From Prorocentrum cordatum (Eukaryota > Sar > Dinophyceae > Prorocentrales > Prorocentraceae), in contig CAUYUJ010006369.1 of the NCBI GenBank assembly GCA_963575745.1, forward strand, positions 469,547-533,546: a stretch of 64,000 bases of DNA, written 5' to 3'. Positions 22,961-33,859 of the stretch are shown one piece after another; the stretch's first letter is position 1, and each line of letters opens with the position of its first letter. The notes below the pieces were generated by a model. That model was not told the DNA's origin. It worked only from the letters and a program-made list of their open reading frames with translations, and searched no databases. Both the position numbers and the translations under genes were made by a program.

Positions 22961-23164
22961 ACCTGCTTCCAGGAGGCCTCCGACAGGTTCAGAGGCTCCC
23001 GAGAAGCTACGTCAAACTCCCAGCGAGCGGCCGGACGAGGCCCCCAACAAAAATCCCAAGAGGGTTCCAGTATTTGTATCCTTCAGCGCTCTCTGGCCTT
23101 CTTCCCCCTGCCCCCTTCCCTGCGACTTTCGTTGACTCAAGCTCGCCTCCTCTCCATTTCCTCT

Positions 23165-23212
23165 CTCTGCCTCTCTCTCTCTCTCTGTTTTTTTTTTGTT
23201 CTCTCTCTCTCT

Positions 23213-23247
<35 letters not shown>

Positions 23248-23310
23248 CTTCGCTCTCTGTCTGTCTGTCTCTCTCTCCCTCTCTTTCTCTCTTTCTCTCT
23301 CTCCTTTCAC
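23165..23310. repeat. (CT)n microsatellite
   Basis: Interrupted CT run with one T homopolymer. Confidence 0.95.
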
Positions 23311-23427
23311 ATTCTGTGTCCTTGCGACCTTCTGCAGTCCCCGACGTCGCCACGGCTGGATCCGCTCGAGCGTGTCTTGTGATGTGCGGCGGTGCGAAGC
23401 CCGTCCCACTGATCAAGGCACAGGTAC

Positions 23428-23449
23428 GAAATGATGGGTCCATCATTTC
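23428..23449. repeat. Perfect 10-bp stem hairpin
   Basis: GAAATGATGG and CCATCATTTC are separated by two bases. Another exact inverted pair, GACGTCGGAGGTC / GACCTCCGACGTC, follows at about 23510-23561. Confidence 0.7.
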
Positions 23450-23654
23450 TTGCCTTCCCATGTGCGTTTTCCCAATCGATTCCTGGGCCCGAGGTCGCAA
23501 AAATTACGACGTCGGAGGTCTGGGGAGGCGGGAAGCACGACCTGGACCTCCGACGTCTTGGAAAAATCACGACGGCGGTTTTTGTTAATTTTCGGCCTCC
23601 GGGGCCCCTCGCAGGTTCCCGGGACCGTCAGAAAACGACTCAGGATGAAAACGA

Positions 23655-23937
23655 CTTGGGCTACAGGGCTATTGGGCTACAGGGCTATAGGGCTGTAGGG
23701 CTATAGGGCTATAGGGCTAGGGCCATAGGGCTATAGGGCTATGTGGGCTATTCGGCTATTGGGCTATAGGGTTGTTGGGCTGTAGAGCTATGGGGCTATA
23801 GGGCTACAGGGCTATAGGATCAGAGGGCTATAGAGCTAAAGGGCTAGATGGATATAGGGATATAGGGCTATTGGGCTATAGTCCTATAGGGCTATACGGC
23901 TATAGGGCAATAGGGCTACAGGGCTATAGGGCGATAG
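23655..23937 (+). repeat. GGGCTATA minisatellite
   Basis: About 30 copies of GGGCTATA / GGGCTACA variants. Read as protein it gives GYRAIGLQ repeats. Confidence 0.95.
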
Positions 23938-24030
23938 GGCACCCCCAGGCACCCTGGCACCCGGGCACTGGGCACCCAGGCACCCAGGCACCGGGCACCC
24001 GGGCACCCGGGCTTCCGGGCACCCGGCCCG
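23938..24030 (+). repeat. GGCACCC minisatellite
   Basis: GGCACCCGGGCACCC-type tandem units directly following the GGGCTATA array. Confidence 0.9.
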
Positions 24031-24174
24031 GCCGCATGGGGCCGGAATCTTGCCGAACCTCATCGAACCTTTTAATCCGCCAGGACCCTTACAGAGGCAA
24101 ACTCTGATTGGGTACTAACCCATGGCAACCGCCGCTACCTTCGTCGCCGCGATCGCCGCCGTCTTCATCGCAGG

Positions 24175-24905
24175 CACCCCAAGAGAGGTCCAAGAAACAA
24201 AAGTCGTGCCATTCCTATGGGAAAACGTATATTTTTCGCATGTTCGCATCTTGGGCTTTCACCGCGTCCAAGATGGCCCAAGAGGCCTCCAAGACGGCCT
24301 AGGAGGCCTCCGGGAGCGCTCCAAGGCTGCGCACGAGTGGCTCAGGACGGCCCCAAGACGGCCCAAGAGAACCCCAAGACGACTTCGAGAGGGGTCCCAG
24401 AAGGAGAAAGCCACTCTCGAATTCCGAGCTTCCGGCCCAACATCCCAGGAGGCGCCAAAACGCCGCCCAGAGGCGCCAAAAGGCTTCCAAAATCAGCCCA
24501 AGACGTTCCGAGAGGCACCCCAAGAGAGGTCCAAGAAGCAAAAATGGTCCCATTCCTATGGGAAAACGTATACTTTTCGCATGGTCGCCTGTTGGGTTTT
24601 CACCGCGTCCAACACGTCCGAAGAGGCTCCCAAGACGGCCTAGGTGGCCCCCAAGAGAGTTCCAAGACGGTTCACGAGGCGCCCAGGACGGCAAAATTGG
24701 ACTCCAAAATGGCCTAAGAGAGCCCCAAGGCGTGCCCGAGAGGGGTCCCAGAGGGAGAAAGCCACTGTAGAATTCCGAGCTTTCGGCCCCAAGAGGCTCC
24801 AGGAGGCGCCAAGAGAGCTCCAAGAAGCCCCCACGAGAGACCCAGGACGCCCCAAGAGGCTCCAAAGGCGGCCCAAGAGAGCCCCAAGATGTGCCCGAGA
24901 GGGGT
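24175..24905 (-). repeat. CTTGG array, reverse orientation, internally duplicated
   Basis: GCCCAAGAGG-type units. A ~90-base segment, AGAGGTCCAAGAA-CAAAA to ATGGGAAAACGTATA to TTGGGTTTTCACCGCGTCC, occurs at about 24183-24270 and again at about 24520-24615. The stretch was therefore enlarged by an internal duplication of about 340 bases. Confidence 0.8.
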
Positions 24906-24939
24906 TCCACGTAAGTTGTTATTGTATCGCTTGGGAAAG

Positions 24940-24953
24940 GACGAGGATGAGGA

Positions 24954-24986
<33 letters not shown>

Positions 24987-24993
24987 GGAGGAG
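24940..24993. repeat. (GAG)n microsatellite
   Basis: GAG/GAT trinucleotide run just before the hairpin at 25017. Confidence 0.9.
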
Positions 24994-25016
24994 GATTCCT
25001 GGGTCTGTGACTCGAC

Positions 25017-25052
25017 AGAACCTAAGCGCGCGCGAAGCGCGCGCGTGGTTCT
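25017..25052 (+). repeat. AGAACC hairpin, copy 3
   Basis: AGAACC and GGTTCT arms with an inner GCGCGCGC-GAA-GCGCGCGC stem, followed by TAGTTTATATATG. This is the cleanest copy of the CTAGAAC hairpin family. Confidence 0.75.
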
Positions 25053-25059
25053 AGTTTAT

Positions 25060-25925
25060 ATATGTTTACGCAGGTTTTTCTCACAGTAACAAGCTCCGTG
25101 TGACCGTGATCATGCTTTTCTACCGTCTCTTCTACCGTCTCTGTTTCCGTCCTCCTCGTTCCCCTTTCCCTGTGTAGCCTAGCAGCGCAGCGGCAGATGA
25201 GCGACGCTCAAAAACGGGTTCGATTGCGCCGACATTGGCGCGTAAGCTGCCCGCGGCCGCGCGTAAGCGCCTTCGTTTCCACTGTGGCGTGCCGCGCTGA
25301 CGGCCCGCGAAGGCCACCGTGTCAGGTCGCTGTGTCATCCTGCGTAAGACCCGTTTTCGATCGTCGCTCAGACGGGCACACCAGAAATGTGGCTCCGATC
25401 AACCCGAAGGAGCCTTCGGTGGCCTCCTGGGAGCCTCCACGGGCTGCAGGGAGCATAGATGGAGCCTTCGTGCAGTGGGAGTGGCGCGCAGAAGGGTCTC
25501 GTTGGGCCCTGATTGTGAGTGCGACAGTGCTCGTTCATATCCGTTATATCCAGTAGGTCAGTCCGTATGTGCGACTGGACGCTTCAATCGTCGCTCAGAT
25601 GGTTTCTCCCTGCCTGGCGGCAGCGCCTGGGCACAGCGATCCGGGGGGCCCCCAGGGGCAGACGCTGCCGCCTGCTGTCCTTTCCTCCTCGTCGTCTGCC
25701 CCCCCCCCCTCCCCCCGGCTGGTGTTCGGCACGGTGGGGCCCCCGTCTCCTCGGTGGGGAAGCCGGCAGTCTGCTTTCGGCGGCGAGCCTTTCTCTTTCT
25801 CCTCTCCCTCCCTCCTCTCCCCTTCTCCTCGAGGTGTTCGGGCGTTTCCGTAGTTTCTTGGCGGTTTTCCACCCTCGGGATGCGTTCCAGCGGCTGCGCC
25901 TCGCCGAGAGCGTTCCGGGGGTGCC
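25060..25925. other. No supported gene
   Basis: The plus-strand frame 25197-25556 and its overlapping neighbours lack domains. TCGTCGCTCAGA occurs twice (about 25360 and 25588). C-rich runs lie near 25690-25720. Confidence 0.4.
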
Positions 25926-26221
25926 CGGTTCGTCCCGAACGGCTGCTGGAGGCCCGAGCTATGACCCAAAAACCAAGTTCGGCGGCGCGCCATGGGGGGG
26001 AATCGAGAAGGAGTGGGCCTTCTCAGAAGGCGGTGGGGCTTCTCAGAAGCCTTCGCGCCTCCTGACGGTTGTCTTGCGTCTCCAGGGAAGGCTTTGAACA
26101 TGTCTCAGAAGGTTGGAAGACTTCCGAGCCTTCTGAGAAGGCCCGCCCCAGCTCACTTCCCCCGATGCGAGCCGCCGAACAATGGCAGTGGAATGTACAG
26201 CAACGGTCTGCTGCTCTGGAA
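25926..26221 (+). repeat. CCTTCTCAGAAGG family, copy A (left arm)
   Basis: Order: TCGTCCCGAACGGC, then AAATTCGGCGGCGC-like, then CTTCTCAGAAG palindromes repeated, then GATGCGAGCCGCCGAAC. From about 25990 to 26221 it is an inverted copy of 26760-26990. Confidence 0.7.
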
Positions 26222-26671
26222 GGTCCAGGACCTGCCTGGGAATTTGTTCTGGGCTCTGGGAGCTCAGTTGGGAGGTTGGAACTAGTCCACGGCGGGATCG
26301 ACAACAATTTTCGGGAATCAGTAACCAAAACAGCGAGTGGTGTCGTAGGCATGGGCGCATCAAATGCCTGCTGCTAAGGTTCACCTCTCTCAAAAGATCT
26401 GGTTTCATATAATCATATAATTATTTCATGTTCGCCACTTTCCATTAATGATTCGCCTGCGACGCCACTCTTCCGCTAATTCTGCCGTACCCCATTGAAT
26501 ACAAACTAGAAGCGTACCCCGCAAACCTCTCTTTCCCTAGAAGAACATAGCTACTAGCCACGTTCTGGGAACGTCTAGGAAGCGTATGTACACTTATATG
26601 CACCCGATGTGGCCAGGGGGCCATTGCGGGAAAGACGTTTCTAGAAGACCCCCCCAAATGCATACACATAC

Positions 26672-26760
26672 AAATCTAGAGGCCCGCGCAGAATTGTTGG
26701 ATCTGCGCTGGAGCCCCCTGTCGGCGCCTCTGGCGCCGCCCATGGCGGGCTCTGCGCGCC
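26672..26760. repeat. Half copy of CGCGGATTTC hairpin element
   Basis: GGCCCGCGCAGAATTGTTGG then ATCTGCGCTGG and a GGCGCC palindrome. The right arm is missing. Confidence 0.5.
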
Positions 26761-27000
26761 AGAGCAGCAGACCGTTGCTGCACATTCCACTGCCATTGTT
26801 CGGCGGCTCGCATCGGGGGAAGTGAGCTGGGGCGGGCCTTCTCAGAAGGCTCGGAAGGCCCTCGGCCTTTCTGAGAAGTTGTCCAAGCCTTCCCCGATGA
26901 CGCAGAGCATTTCTCAGAAGGCCGAAGGGCTTCCGAGAAGCCCCGCCGCCTTCTGAGAAGGCCTTCTCCCTCTCACTTCCCCCGACGGCGCGCCGCCGAT
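26760..27000 (-). repeat. CCTTCTCAGAAGG family, copy E (right arm)
   Basis: Reverse complement of 25990-26221, nearly identical over its innermost ~115 bases (26760-26873 against 26108-26221). Confidence 0.75.
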
Positions 27001-27214
27001 TCCCAGCCGATCCCCCCGGCGCCCAGAACACGTTCTTGGACCTCCACGCGGAGGAGACACGGGACCACCCGCGGAGATCCAGGCCGCCGATGCCGGGGAG
27101 AAGGGGCTGCCGTGCCGCCGTGGTCCCAGGGTCTGGCGCCCGGGCAGCACGCTGGCGGCCGAACGTTGGCCCCCTCCGACCCGTGCCGGAGTCGAAGAGA
27201 CGGCTGTATTAACC

Positions 27215-27350
27215 AGAAACTTTTGACTGCCTGCGCGGGTTTCTCGGACCAGCGCCGCCTTTGGCGCGCCCCGCGCGCGAGGGAGGGGGGGCCAGAGCAG
27301 ACCCACGAGATCCGCGCGGACCTCCACAGGTTTCTGCTTCTGCAGTTTTT
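27215..27350. repeat. CGCGGATTTC hairpin element
   Basis: Left GCCTGCGCGGGTTTCTCGG, right CACGAGATCCGCGCGGACCT then CCACAGGTTTCTGCTTCTGC. The outer CAGAAGCAGAAAC is shared with the copy at 22181. Confidence 0.6.
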
Positions 27351-27756
27351 GTTCGTCTTCTGAGAGGGCGCGACGGCGTGTCACAGCGAGTTGTCATTTC
27401 CTTCGATCGCCGTCGTCGCCTGTCGCCCCCAGCCCATCCATCCGATGCCTTCCTTCCCGTACGCTCCCCCCTCCCCTATCAGCTGTCCTTCTTCCCACTC
27501 TCTTGTCCCCGTTACGATAGTCCAGGGATAACGCTCAGTGCCTTTCCACTGTTCATTGGTGTCCTAGCTTCGGGCCAAAATGAAGCGCGACCTCTCCTGG
27601 CTCCCCAGATCGGGGCGGGTCCAAGGAAGGCTGTTGGGCATCGTCCTGAGTCGGCTGGGGAACAATGAAGTCAGCGGTTGCCAGGAGAGCGTTGCTTATT
27701 CCCGGGCGGTAGAGTGCGTGAACGTGGGGGGTATTGGTAATTATCTGGCTTGGGGA

Positions 27757-27846
27757 GACTGGACTCTGGCTACAAATTGTGCCCGGGCGATAGCCGGCGT
27801 TGCCAGGGGGAGGGGGGCGTCAGGTTTCGCGCCGTCGCCGTTTGAG
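27757..27846 (+). repeat. Dispersed repeat with GGACTCTGGCTA, copy 2
   Basis: Second copy of the repeat at 3168-3281, same order of landmarks. Confidence 0.55.
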
Positions 27847-27864
27847 AGTGCCTAGGAAGAGGGT

Positions 27865-28140
27865 ACAGTGGTGGTGGGGACAGTGGTAAAGGCGAATGGG
27901 ACAGAGGGACAGTGGGGACAGTGGTGGGGACAGTGGGGACAGTGGTGGGAACAGTGGGACAGCTCAGTGGGACAGCGGAGGAGTCAGTGGGACAGCGGGG
28001 ACATTGGGGATAGTCGTGGAGAAAGTTGGGAGAGTGGAGCCGTGGTGGGAACAGTGGTGGGGACAGTGGGGACAGTGCGACAGTGGTGGTGGCACTGGTG
28101 GGGACAGTAGGGGCTGTGGTGGAACCAGTGGGGAGTTTGC
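27865..28140 (+). repeat. GGGGACAGTGGT minisatellite
   Basis: Over 20 copies of GGGACAGTGG variants. Confidence 0.93.
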
Positions 28141-28390
28141 TGGAGGTGAGAGGGGGGGTGGGGAGGGGCTCGAACCGGTAGTGACCCCCCCCTCCGGTTT
28201 TCGAGGGGGGGGGGTTCGAACCAGTAGTGACCCCCCCCGGTTTTCGAGTTCGAGGGGGGGGGGGGGTTGCCGGGGGAAGGGGGGGATTTTCGGAAGGGGG
28301 GGGGGGGGACCCCGGGCTCCGGAGGAAAAGGGCGGCAATTTTCCACAGTAAAGCGGCAGTGGATCACGCTCTCTCTCTCTCTCTCTGACA
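28141..28390. repeat. Poly-G/poly-C repeats and short CT run
   Basis: Two ~45-base units with TCGAACC-GTAGTGACC and CGGTTTTCGAG between G8-11 and C7-8 runs, then a CT run at 28367-28387. The GGTTCGAAC phrase resembles a tRNA B box, but no cloverleaf surrounds it. Confidence 0.75.
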
Positions 28391-29700
28391 TGTGCAACCC
28401 TTAGGTTTAATTGTTATACTGATTTTTGGTGTCCAATGCCAGTGGCGAGTAAATAGGGGGCTGGCCATCAGGGCCCACCCCATTGTGGACTACTTACCAC
28501 AGCACCAGTTTGTAAGTGCAGCCTCTCCCCTCTGCCTACCTACAGTTGTTTCGATGCGTGGGCCTCGGAAGCCTGGACCACTTCCCCAACCACCGACCAA
28601 CACGGGGGCCCTCAGAACTCGTCCTTGGGAGCGTTCGCGGGGAAGGCCTTCACGATTGCCTTGGCTTTTCGCCCTCCCCGTGACGATTTGCAGAAGATCT
28701 CGCGCTTCCCGTCCTTTGTCGCCTTCTTTTGGCGGGTCTGGGTCATGGCAACACCGGGAATGACGAACTTGCTGTTTTGCTTCGCCTTTCAGTTCGCCGC
28801 GAGCGCTGCGGTATGGGCGCTCGTGGCAATGACCGTATCCTTTGCAATCCCTTCCTGCTCTGCTTCCTCCTCGTCCTCCTCCTCATCCTCCTCGACGCCC
28901 GTCTTGCGTTGCCTCCTACCTCCTTCGGGGCCGCCTCGTCGCCGTTGTCCTGGCCGCTTTCGCTGGGCTTCCTCAGCGCCTCTTTGCTGCCTTGTCATGG
29001 TCTCGTCGTCGCTCTCCTGCCGCTGTTCATCCTCTTCTTCCTCCCGGTCGCTGCCCTCCTCCTCTGGGCTTCCTCAGCGCCTCCCTGTTGCCTCCTCCTC
29101 CTCCTCCTCCTCCTCCTCCTCCTCCTCCTCCTCCTCCTCATGGCCTCGTCGTCGTTCTCCTGCTGCTCCTCCGCCTCCGCATTTTCCTCCTCTTCTTCTC
29201 CTCCTCCTCCTCCTCCTCTTCCTCCTCCTCCTGGTCGCCCTCCCTCACCTCGTCGTCCTCGGCGCCCGCCACCTGTCCTTGTGCCTAACGCGACGGCCGC
29301 CGCCGCCGCCGCCAGGCGGGCCGGGGTCGCCCCTGGCCGCGGTTGCTGCAGCCGCTGCAGAAATGGCCCGCGCGTTCATCCGGTGAAGGGAGATGGAAAG
29401 TCGCAGGGTCATCCTGTCCGTCGTGCTGGCGGCTTCCTCCTGCTACAGTGGTTTCTCAGCCGTTGCCGCGCACATTCATATGTCAAGCTGCCACATTACT
29501 GCCAAACCATCACTCCTACGCCACTTTACCATGTCAGTCACGCTGTCTTTGCTCGCAGAGGCGACACCTGCAGGGGTTTGGATGTTCGGAATGGGGTAGC
29601 TGGTGGCGCTTGGGGAATGTGAAGGAAGAAGCGCACCCAGACGCGATCCTTTTCTGAGGGCGCGGCCAAGTTCCTACCAGGTGCTATTCTGATCAAAACT
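28391..29700. other. No supported gene; CCT run
   Basis: A CCT/TCC run at about 29095-29140 and scattered TCC-rich DNA make long Ser/Leu frames on plus and Glu/Arg frames on minus. The minus frame near 28998-28790 (EEDEEEDEEEAEQEGIAKDT) looks somewhat protein-like but has no domain. Confidence 0.4.
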
Positions 29701-31100
29701 TCGGCGTCTCTGCATTCTGGCTTTCTTTTATACGCGTCACACAGGCCAGCCAGCACCTCCCTGGCCAGCCTAATACCAGCTTGCAGGCAACTCTACCACG
29801 AGCCTGGTCGTTGGTATTCCCAGCGCCTCATCTTATATTAGTTTTACTGCGTTCGCTTTGCCTTGCCACTCTGTCTTGCCAGGTTTTCCTCCAATCCAAG
29901 GCCAGGCGGCGCCGGCCCAACAACGCGCAGTAGAGGGGGATGGATGGAAATTGGCAGGTCGGTGGGAGGAGGCGCGGAGGAGATGCGAGTTCGCTTTTCG
30001 TTTCGGGACCCCCTGTCCTACAGGGACTGGCCCCACTCATTCACACACCCGCAAGCATGACCCTACCAAAAGCGCGGCCAGCTCGTCGAAAAATACAGGC
30101 CAACATTTACAGCGCCGGCCTTTCTACCGCAGCCCCTGTTATTAGTTGTCCCCCCGTCTTACAGGTCTCCCTGCCCTACAGGAGCTTGTTCACTTCGACT
30201 TTCTCCACAGTCGCTTGCGCTGCATGTTTAGATGTTGGCTGCGGAATGCCTTGTCCTACACGTACGGGAAAGGGGGTGGGCATCCGGGTCATTATAATTT
30301 GTGGCGATGGGAAGGACACCAAGGAAACGCCAGGCGCAACTGCTGTCTTACCGCCCTCTGTTTTTCTGATCGTTTCGCACATCCTGGTCCGCTGCGCCCG
30401 CCAGATTATTTTGTTCACCGTTCCGCTAAGTCGGCGGTTTTTCACCTGCACTGAAGCGCGACAAGCTTGTGCCTCACGTCTGGGCAACGTCGACATGAGG
30501 AGGAGGAGGAGGAGGAGGAGGAGGAGGAGGAGGAGGAGGAGGAGGAAGAGGAGGAGGAGGAGGAGGAGGAGGAGGACTAGCAGGGGGATCCTCCCTCTTT
30601 CGCCTTCTGCTTCCTGGCAAGAGTCCCCGGTGTGCCGTGCATTTGTTCTGGCGGGGGGGGGAGGACCGGCACGGCGGGGCCATGCGAAGGGGCGCTGCAC
30701 GGCACCGTCGGACCCCTCCGCCTTCCGCCACTTCTCCTTCGCCCCCCGCGCGGCCGCTGCGAGATCGGTGCCGTCCAGAGCCGCGGACGTGGCCATGAAA
30801 GAGGCCTGGTCGGGCCGTCCTCGATGGGCCGATTTCCCAACACCACTACCATCGGTAGGAGAGGGGGGAGGAGGAAGAGGACGAGGACGAAGAGGAGGAA
30901 AAGGAGGAGGAGGAGGAGGACCTCCCCATCCTCCCTTCCTCCCGTCCTACCTATGTTGTGGTGTTGGAAAATTTGCCCATCATCCTCTTTCTCGTCCTCG
31001 TTCTCCTCCATGTCCTCGTCGTCTTCCTTCGGGGGAGGGGGGGAGAAGGGGAGAGCGCGAAAGGGAGGCGGGAGCACCCCCTCACACTTGTGAGGGCGAG
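29701..31100. other. No supported gene; GAG runs
   Basis: GAG runs at 30495-30575 and 30860-30920. TGTCCTACAGG-like phrases recur near 30015, 30155, 30170 and 30250. The 476-residue plus frame 29940-31370 crosses these runs, has no domain and is not called. Confidence 0.45.
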
Positions 31101-31107
31101 GGAAGTG

Positions 31108-31246
31108 TGTACGGTAAATTCGCGTCGTGTCGACCAGCAGCGACCGCGCCGCTGGCGTTCTCGGAAACGGCCGATCGTTCAAGGTTGAGCGATCCCCGCG
31201 GAGTCAGGAACCGACGCCGAAGTCGGTACGACGCGAATCTGCCGTA
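31108..31246. repeat. Imperfect foldback pair
   Basis: GTACGGTAAATTCGCGTCGT (31108 onward) pairs with the reverse complement of ACGACGCGAATCTGCCGTAC (ending about 31245), with two mismatches over 20 bases. Confidence 0.5.
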
Positions 31247-31489
31247 CCGTCCAACCAGCCAGTTCGACGTCCAGGCTTCACCCTCGAATCGGACCCCCTC
31301 TTCCCTTACCCTTTCGCCTCGCCTCGCCTCCGCTCCTCGACGGGGTCGACACGACGCGAGCCGGCCGTAAGGGAACGGGGAGCAGGCGGCGTTGGAGGTC
31401 GAAAGGTGGGCATGACTTGCCGGGGTCAGGTACCGCCGGCGGAAGCGGCGCAGGCGCCCCTCTTTGCCGTGTGGCGGCGAGCGGGGGGG

Positions 31490-31680
31490 GGGAATTTCGG
31501 GCGTTTCGGGCGCCCAGATCGTCCCGAACGGCCGCCAGAGAGACGAGTTATGACCGAAAAACCACCACCCGTCCCAGAGGGGCGGGCCTTCTCATGAGGC
31601 TCAGAAGTCCACGGGCCCTCTGAGAAGTTTCTAAGCCTTCCACGAGGACAGGAAACCTCATCCTTCTCACTTCCCCCCTC
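31490..31680 (+). repeat. CCTTCTCAGAAGG family, copy C
   Basis: TCGTCCCGAACGGCCGCC, then TTATGACCGAAAAACC, then GGGCGGGCCTTCTCATGAGG and CCCTCTGAGAAG, in the same order as copies at 25926 and 47960. Confidence 0.65.
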
Positions 31681-31713
31681 GCTAACCGCTGAAACATGCT
31701 GTGGATTATCATC

Positions 31714-31815
31714 ACCTCCCCGATTCATGCCTGGACCCCCACCCGCCCTGGCTGGATTTCTTTTATCCCATCCGCGGCGACCCGTTAAATGTTGGATCCC
31801 TGGCGCTCCAGAAGT
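31714..31815 (+). repeat. Dispersed repeat with CATGCCTGGAC, copy 1
   Basis: TCATGCCTGGACCCC, CCTGGCTGGATTTCTTTT, CCGCGGCGACCCGTTA and TTGGA recur in the same order at about 32925-33032. Confidence 0.6.
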
Positions 31816-32629
31816 TCTTTCCTTCGGATGTGCCCCATGGATTTCTTTTTCGGGTCCGTGGGCGTAAGAGGATCAGACGCCGGTCGAACAGCGGGGGGGC
31901 ACGCCGGAGCACAGGGAGGCACAGGGAAGAGGGAACGCGCGAGGCGAGGAACAGCCAGAGAGGTTGAAGGGGCGACGGAGCCAAATTCAGGCCAGGAAAG
32001 TCAGGTTATCTAGTGACAAGGACCAGCCACAGCGCTGTTTAGCTTGGTTTGGGCCTCTGTTTTGTTGTTCGTGTCGTTCTTCGTTTTTCTACCGATTTTG
32101 AGCGAATTTGGCCTCATCCCCCCTTTCCTGACAGAGTTTCCTGGGGTCCCAACCAATTCACCAGTTCAGACCACGGCCGCCTCCAAGACCAGAGTCATTT
32201 TGGATGCCTTGCGGAGGTCTTTTGGGATGTCTCTCGGGATGCCCCTTGCAGACCACTGGGCCGCGATTGTGAAACGCTCCTTCGTTGGCGGATGACGGGA
32301 AGCGTCCTCTCGGAACGAGGAGGTGTTGGCATTTTGATTACGTACGCCATTCTGCACCACACATTAATTTTGACTTTAACGACCCGTGGCTCGGGATTGA
32401 ACATATCACGGCAAGCGCCTGATCCGAACGAGGTGTGTGTGTGTGTGTCTGTGTGTGTATGTTTTTATGCAGCGCTCAGCAAGACATAACTACATAGCTT
32501 AAGCCGTTCAGCGCAGCGCAGCAAACGACACATCACAAGAACTGCGCAGCAAAGCGTGGGCAGGAAGCTTCGGCACGATCACCGTGCGCTTCCCCGTCCC
32601 TCCCGCCTAGCACGCACCCTGTGCCCCGC

Positions 32630-32665
<36 letters not shown>

Positions 32666-32924
32666 TATACGCGCACACGCCACGCGCAGCACCTTGCCGA
32701 GGCAACCACCGGCGACCTCTTCACAAGGGCAAAGCATGGCAACCGTACAGGTGTTCTTGGGAGACCATGCGACGGCACTCCATGTGAACCCATTTCGCTT
32801 TGGTTGTGAATCCCTCCGCGTGCACGCAAGTCCACAGAAACGGCGATTCCCGTTCTTGTCGGGTCGGGTTCCCCTTTGTGCTTGGGGTGGTTCGCTTGAG
32901 GAATCCTGTAAGAAGATAACTCCT
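31816..32924. other. No supported gene; GT and CA microsatellites
   Basis: GT run at 32431-32465 and CA run at 32630-32660. No domain in any frame. Confidence 0.45.
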
Positions 32925-33032
32925 CGACTCATGCCTGGCACTGGACCCCTCAACTCCCTGGCCAGATTTCTTTTCCTCCTTCCGCGGGGCGTCCCTTTTC
33001 GCGGCGACCCGTTAGACCTTGGACCTTTGGCG
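32925..33032 (+). repeat. Dispersed repeat with CATGCCTGGAC, copy 2
   Basis: Second copy of the repeat at 31714-31815. Confidence 0.6.
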
Positions 33033-33855
33033 GCGCGTGGATTATGTTATTTTTCCGCAAGCGCCGTGCCATTGGAACCCTTGAACTCTTCGGATTTTTG
33101 TACAGCTAGTTCTTGCGGACAATTGGCACTAGCGTGTACAAGTGTGCAGCTAATTCTAGAGTGATGAGGGGCTTAATCAGCTGCAAGTATATGATCAAGT
33201 CGCACCACAGTATAACACGATTCCAGCGTAGGTGCTAGCACAATTTTAGTACAACTACTTCTAGAGTGGTGCTGGAAAGCATTCGCAATCTGGGCTCTCA
33301 CGCTCTGGTTGCGACAGGGGGGGGGAACCCCACACGCGGAAATATGACCCCCTGGGTTCTTTGGCGCGCCCCAGAAGTGTTTCTCCTCCAGATGGGCCCC
33401 CATGGGTCCTACGCTTGAGTCGGTTGGTTGATGTAAGCATTGATTTCGAAGGGGGCTTTGAATCAACATAGTTTGTGAGTCGTTTTTGGAGGGCTTCAAC
33501 AAATCCCAATTGAGCCCCGAAAAGTCCCTCAGAGGATTCCAAGAGCGCCCGAATCTGGCCTTAGACGGCCCAAGATGACCCCACGATAACCCCAACACGA
33601 CATCAAGCATTAAGACGGGCCAATGTGGCCACAAGAGCGTCCGTCAGGGCCCTCAAGCCGACCCAGGAGGCCGTCAATGTGCTCTCGACGCGGCTCAATC
33701 ACACAGCACGCGAAACGCAGCGCACACAAAGCATCACACACAACGCATGTACCACGCACTTTGCACCATACTAGATATTTGTATATATATATATATATGC
33801 ATGCATGCATGAATGCATGCATGCATTGATGTATATATGAGCGCGTTCTGTGGTC
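33033..33855. other. No supported gene; short CTTGG block and TGCA run
   Basis: A weak reverse CTTGG block lies at 33540-33640, and TA then TGCATGCA simple sequence at 33783-33830. TTCTAGAGTG occurs at about 33152 and 33260. Confidence 0.4.
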
Positions 33856-33859
33856 GCTT

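Noticed and set aside
22315-23382. 355-residue plus-strand frame
   Set aside because: Translation of a reversed CTTGG array and a CT microsatellite.
23655-24030. Minisatellite as a CRISPR-like array
   Set aside because: Units of 7-9 bases have no spacers.
28165-28220. GGTTCGAAC as a tRNA B box
   Set aside because: Embedded in poly-G/C repeats; no A box or cloverleaf.
29940-31370. 476-residue plus-strand frame
   Set aside because: It crosses two GAG runs and GC-rich repeats, has no domain, and other frames are equally open.
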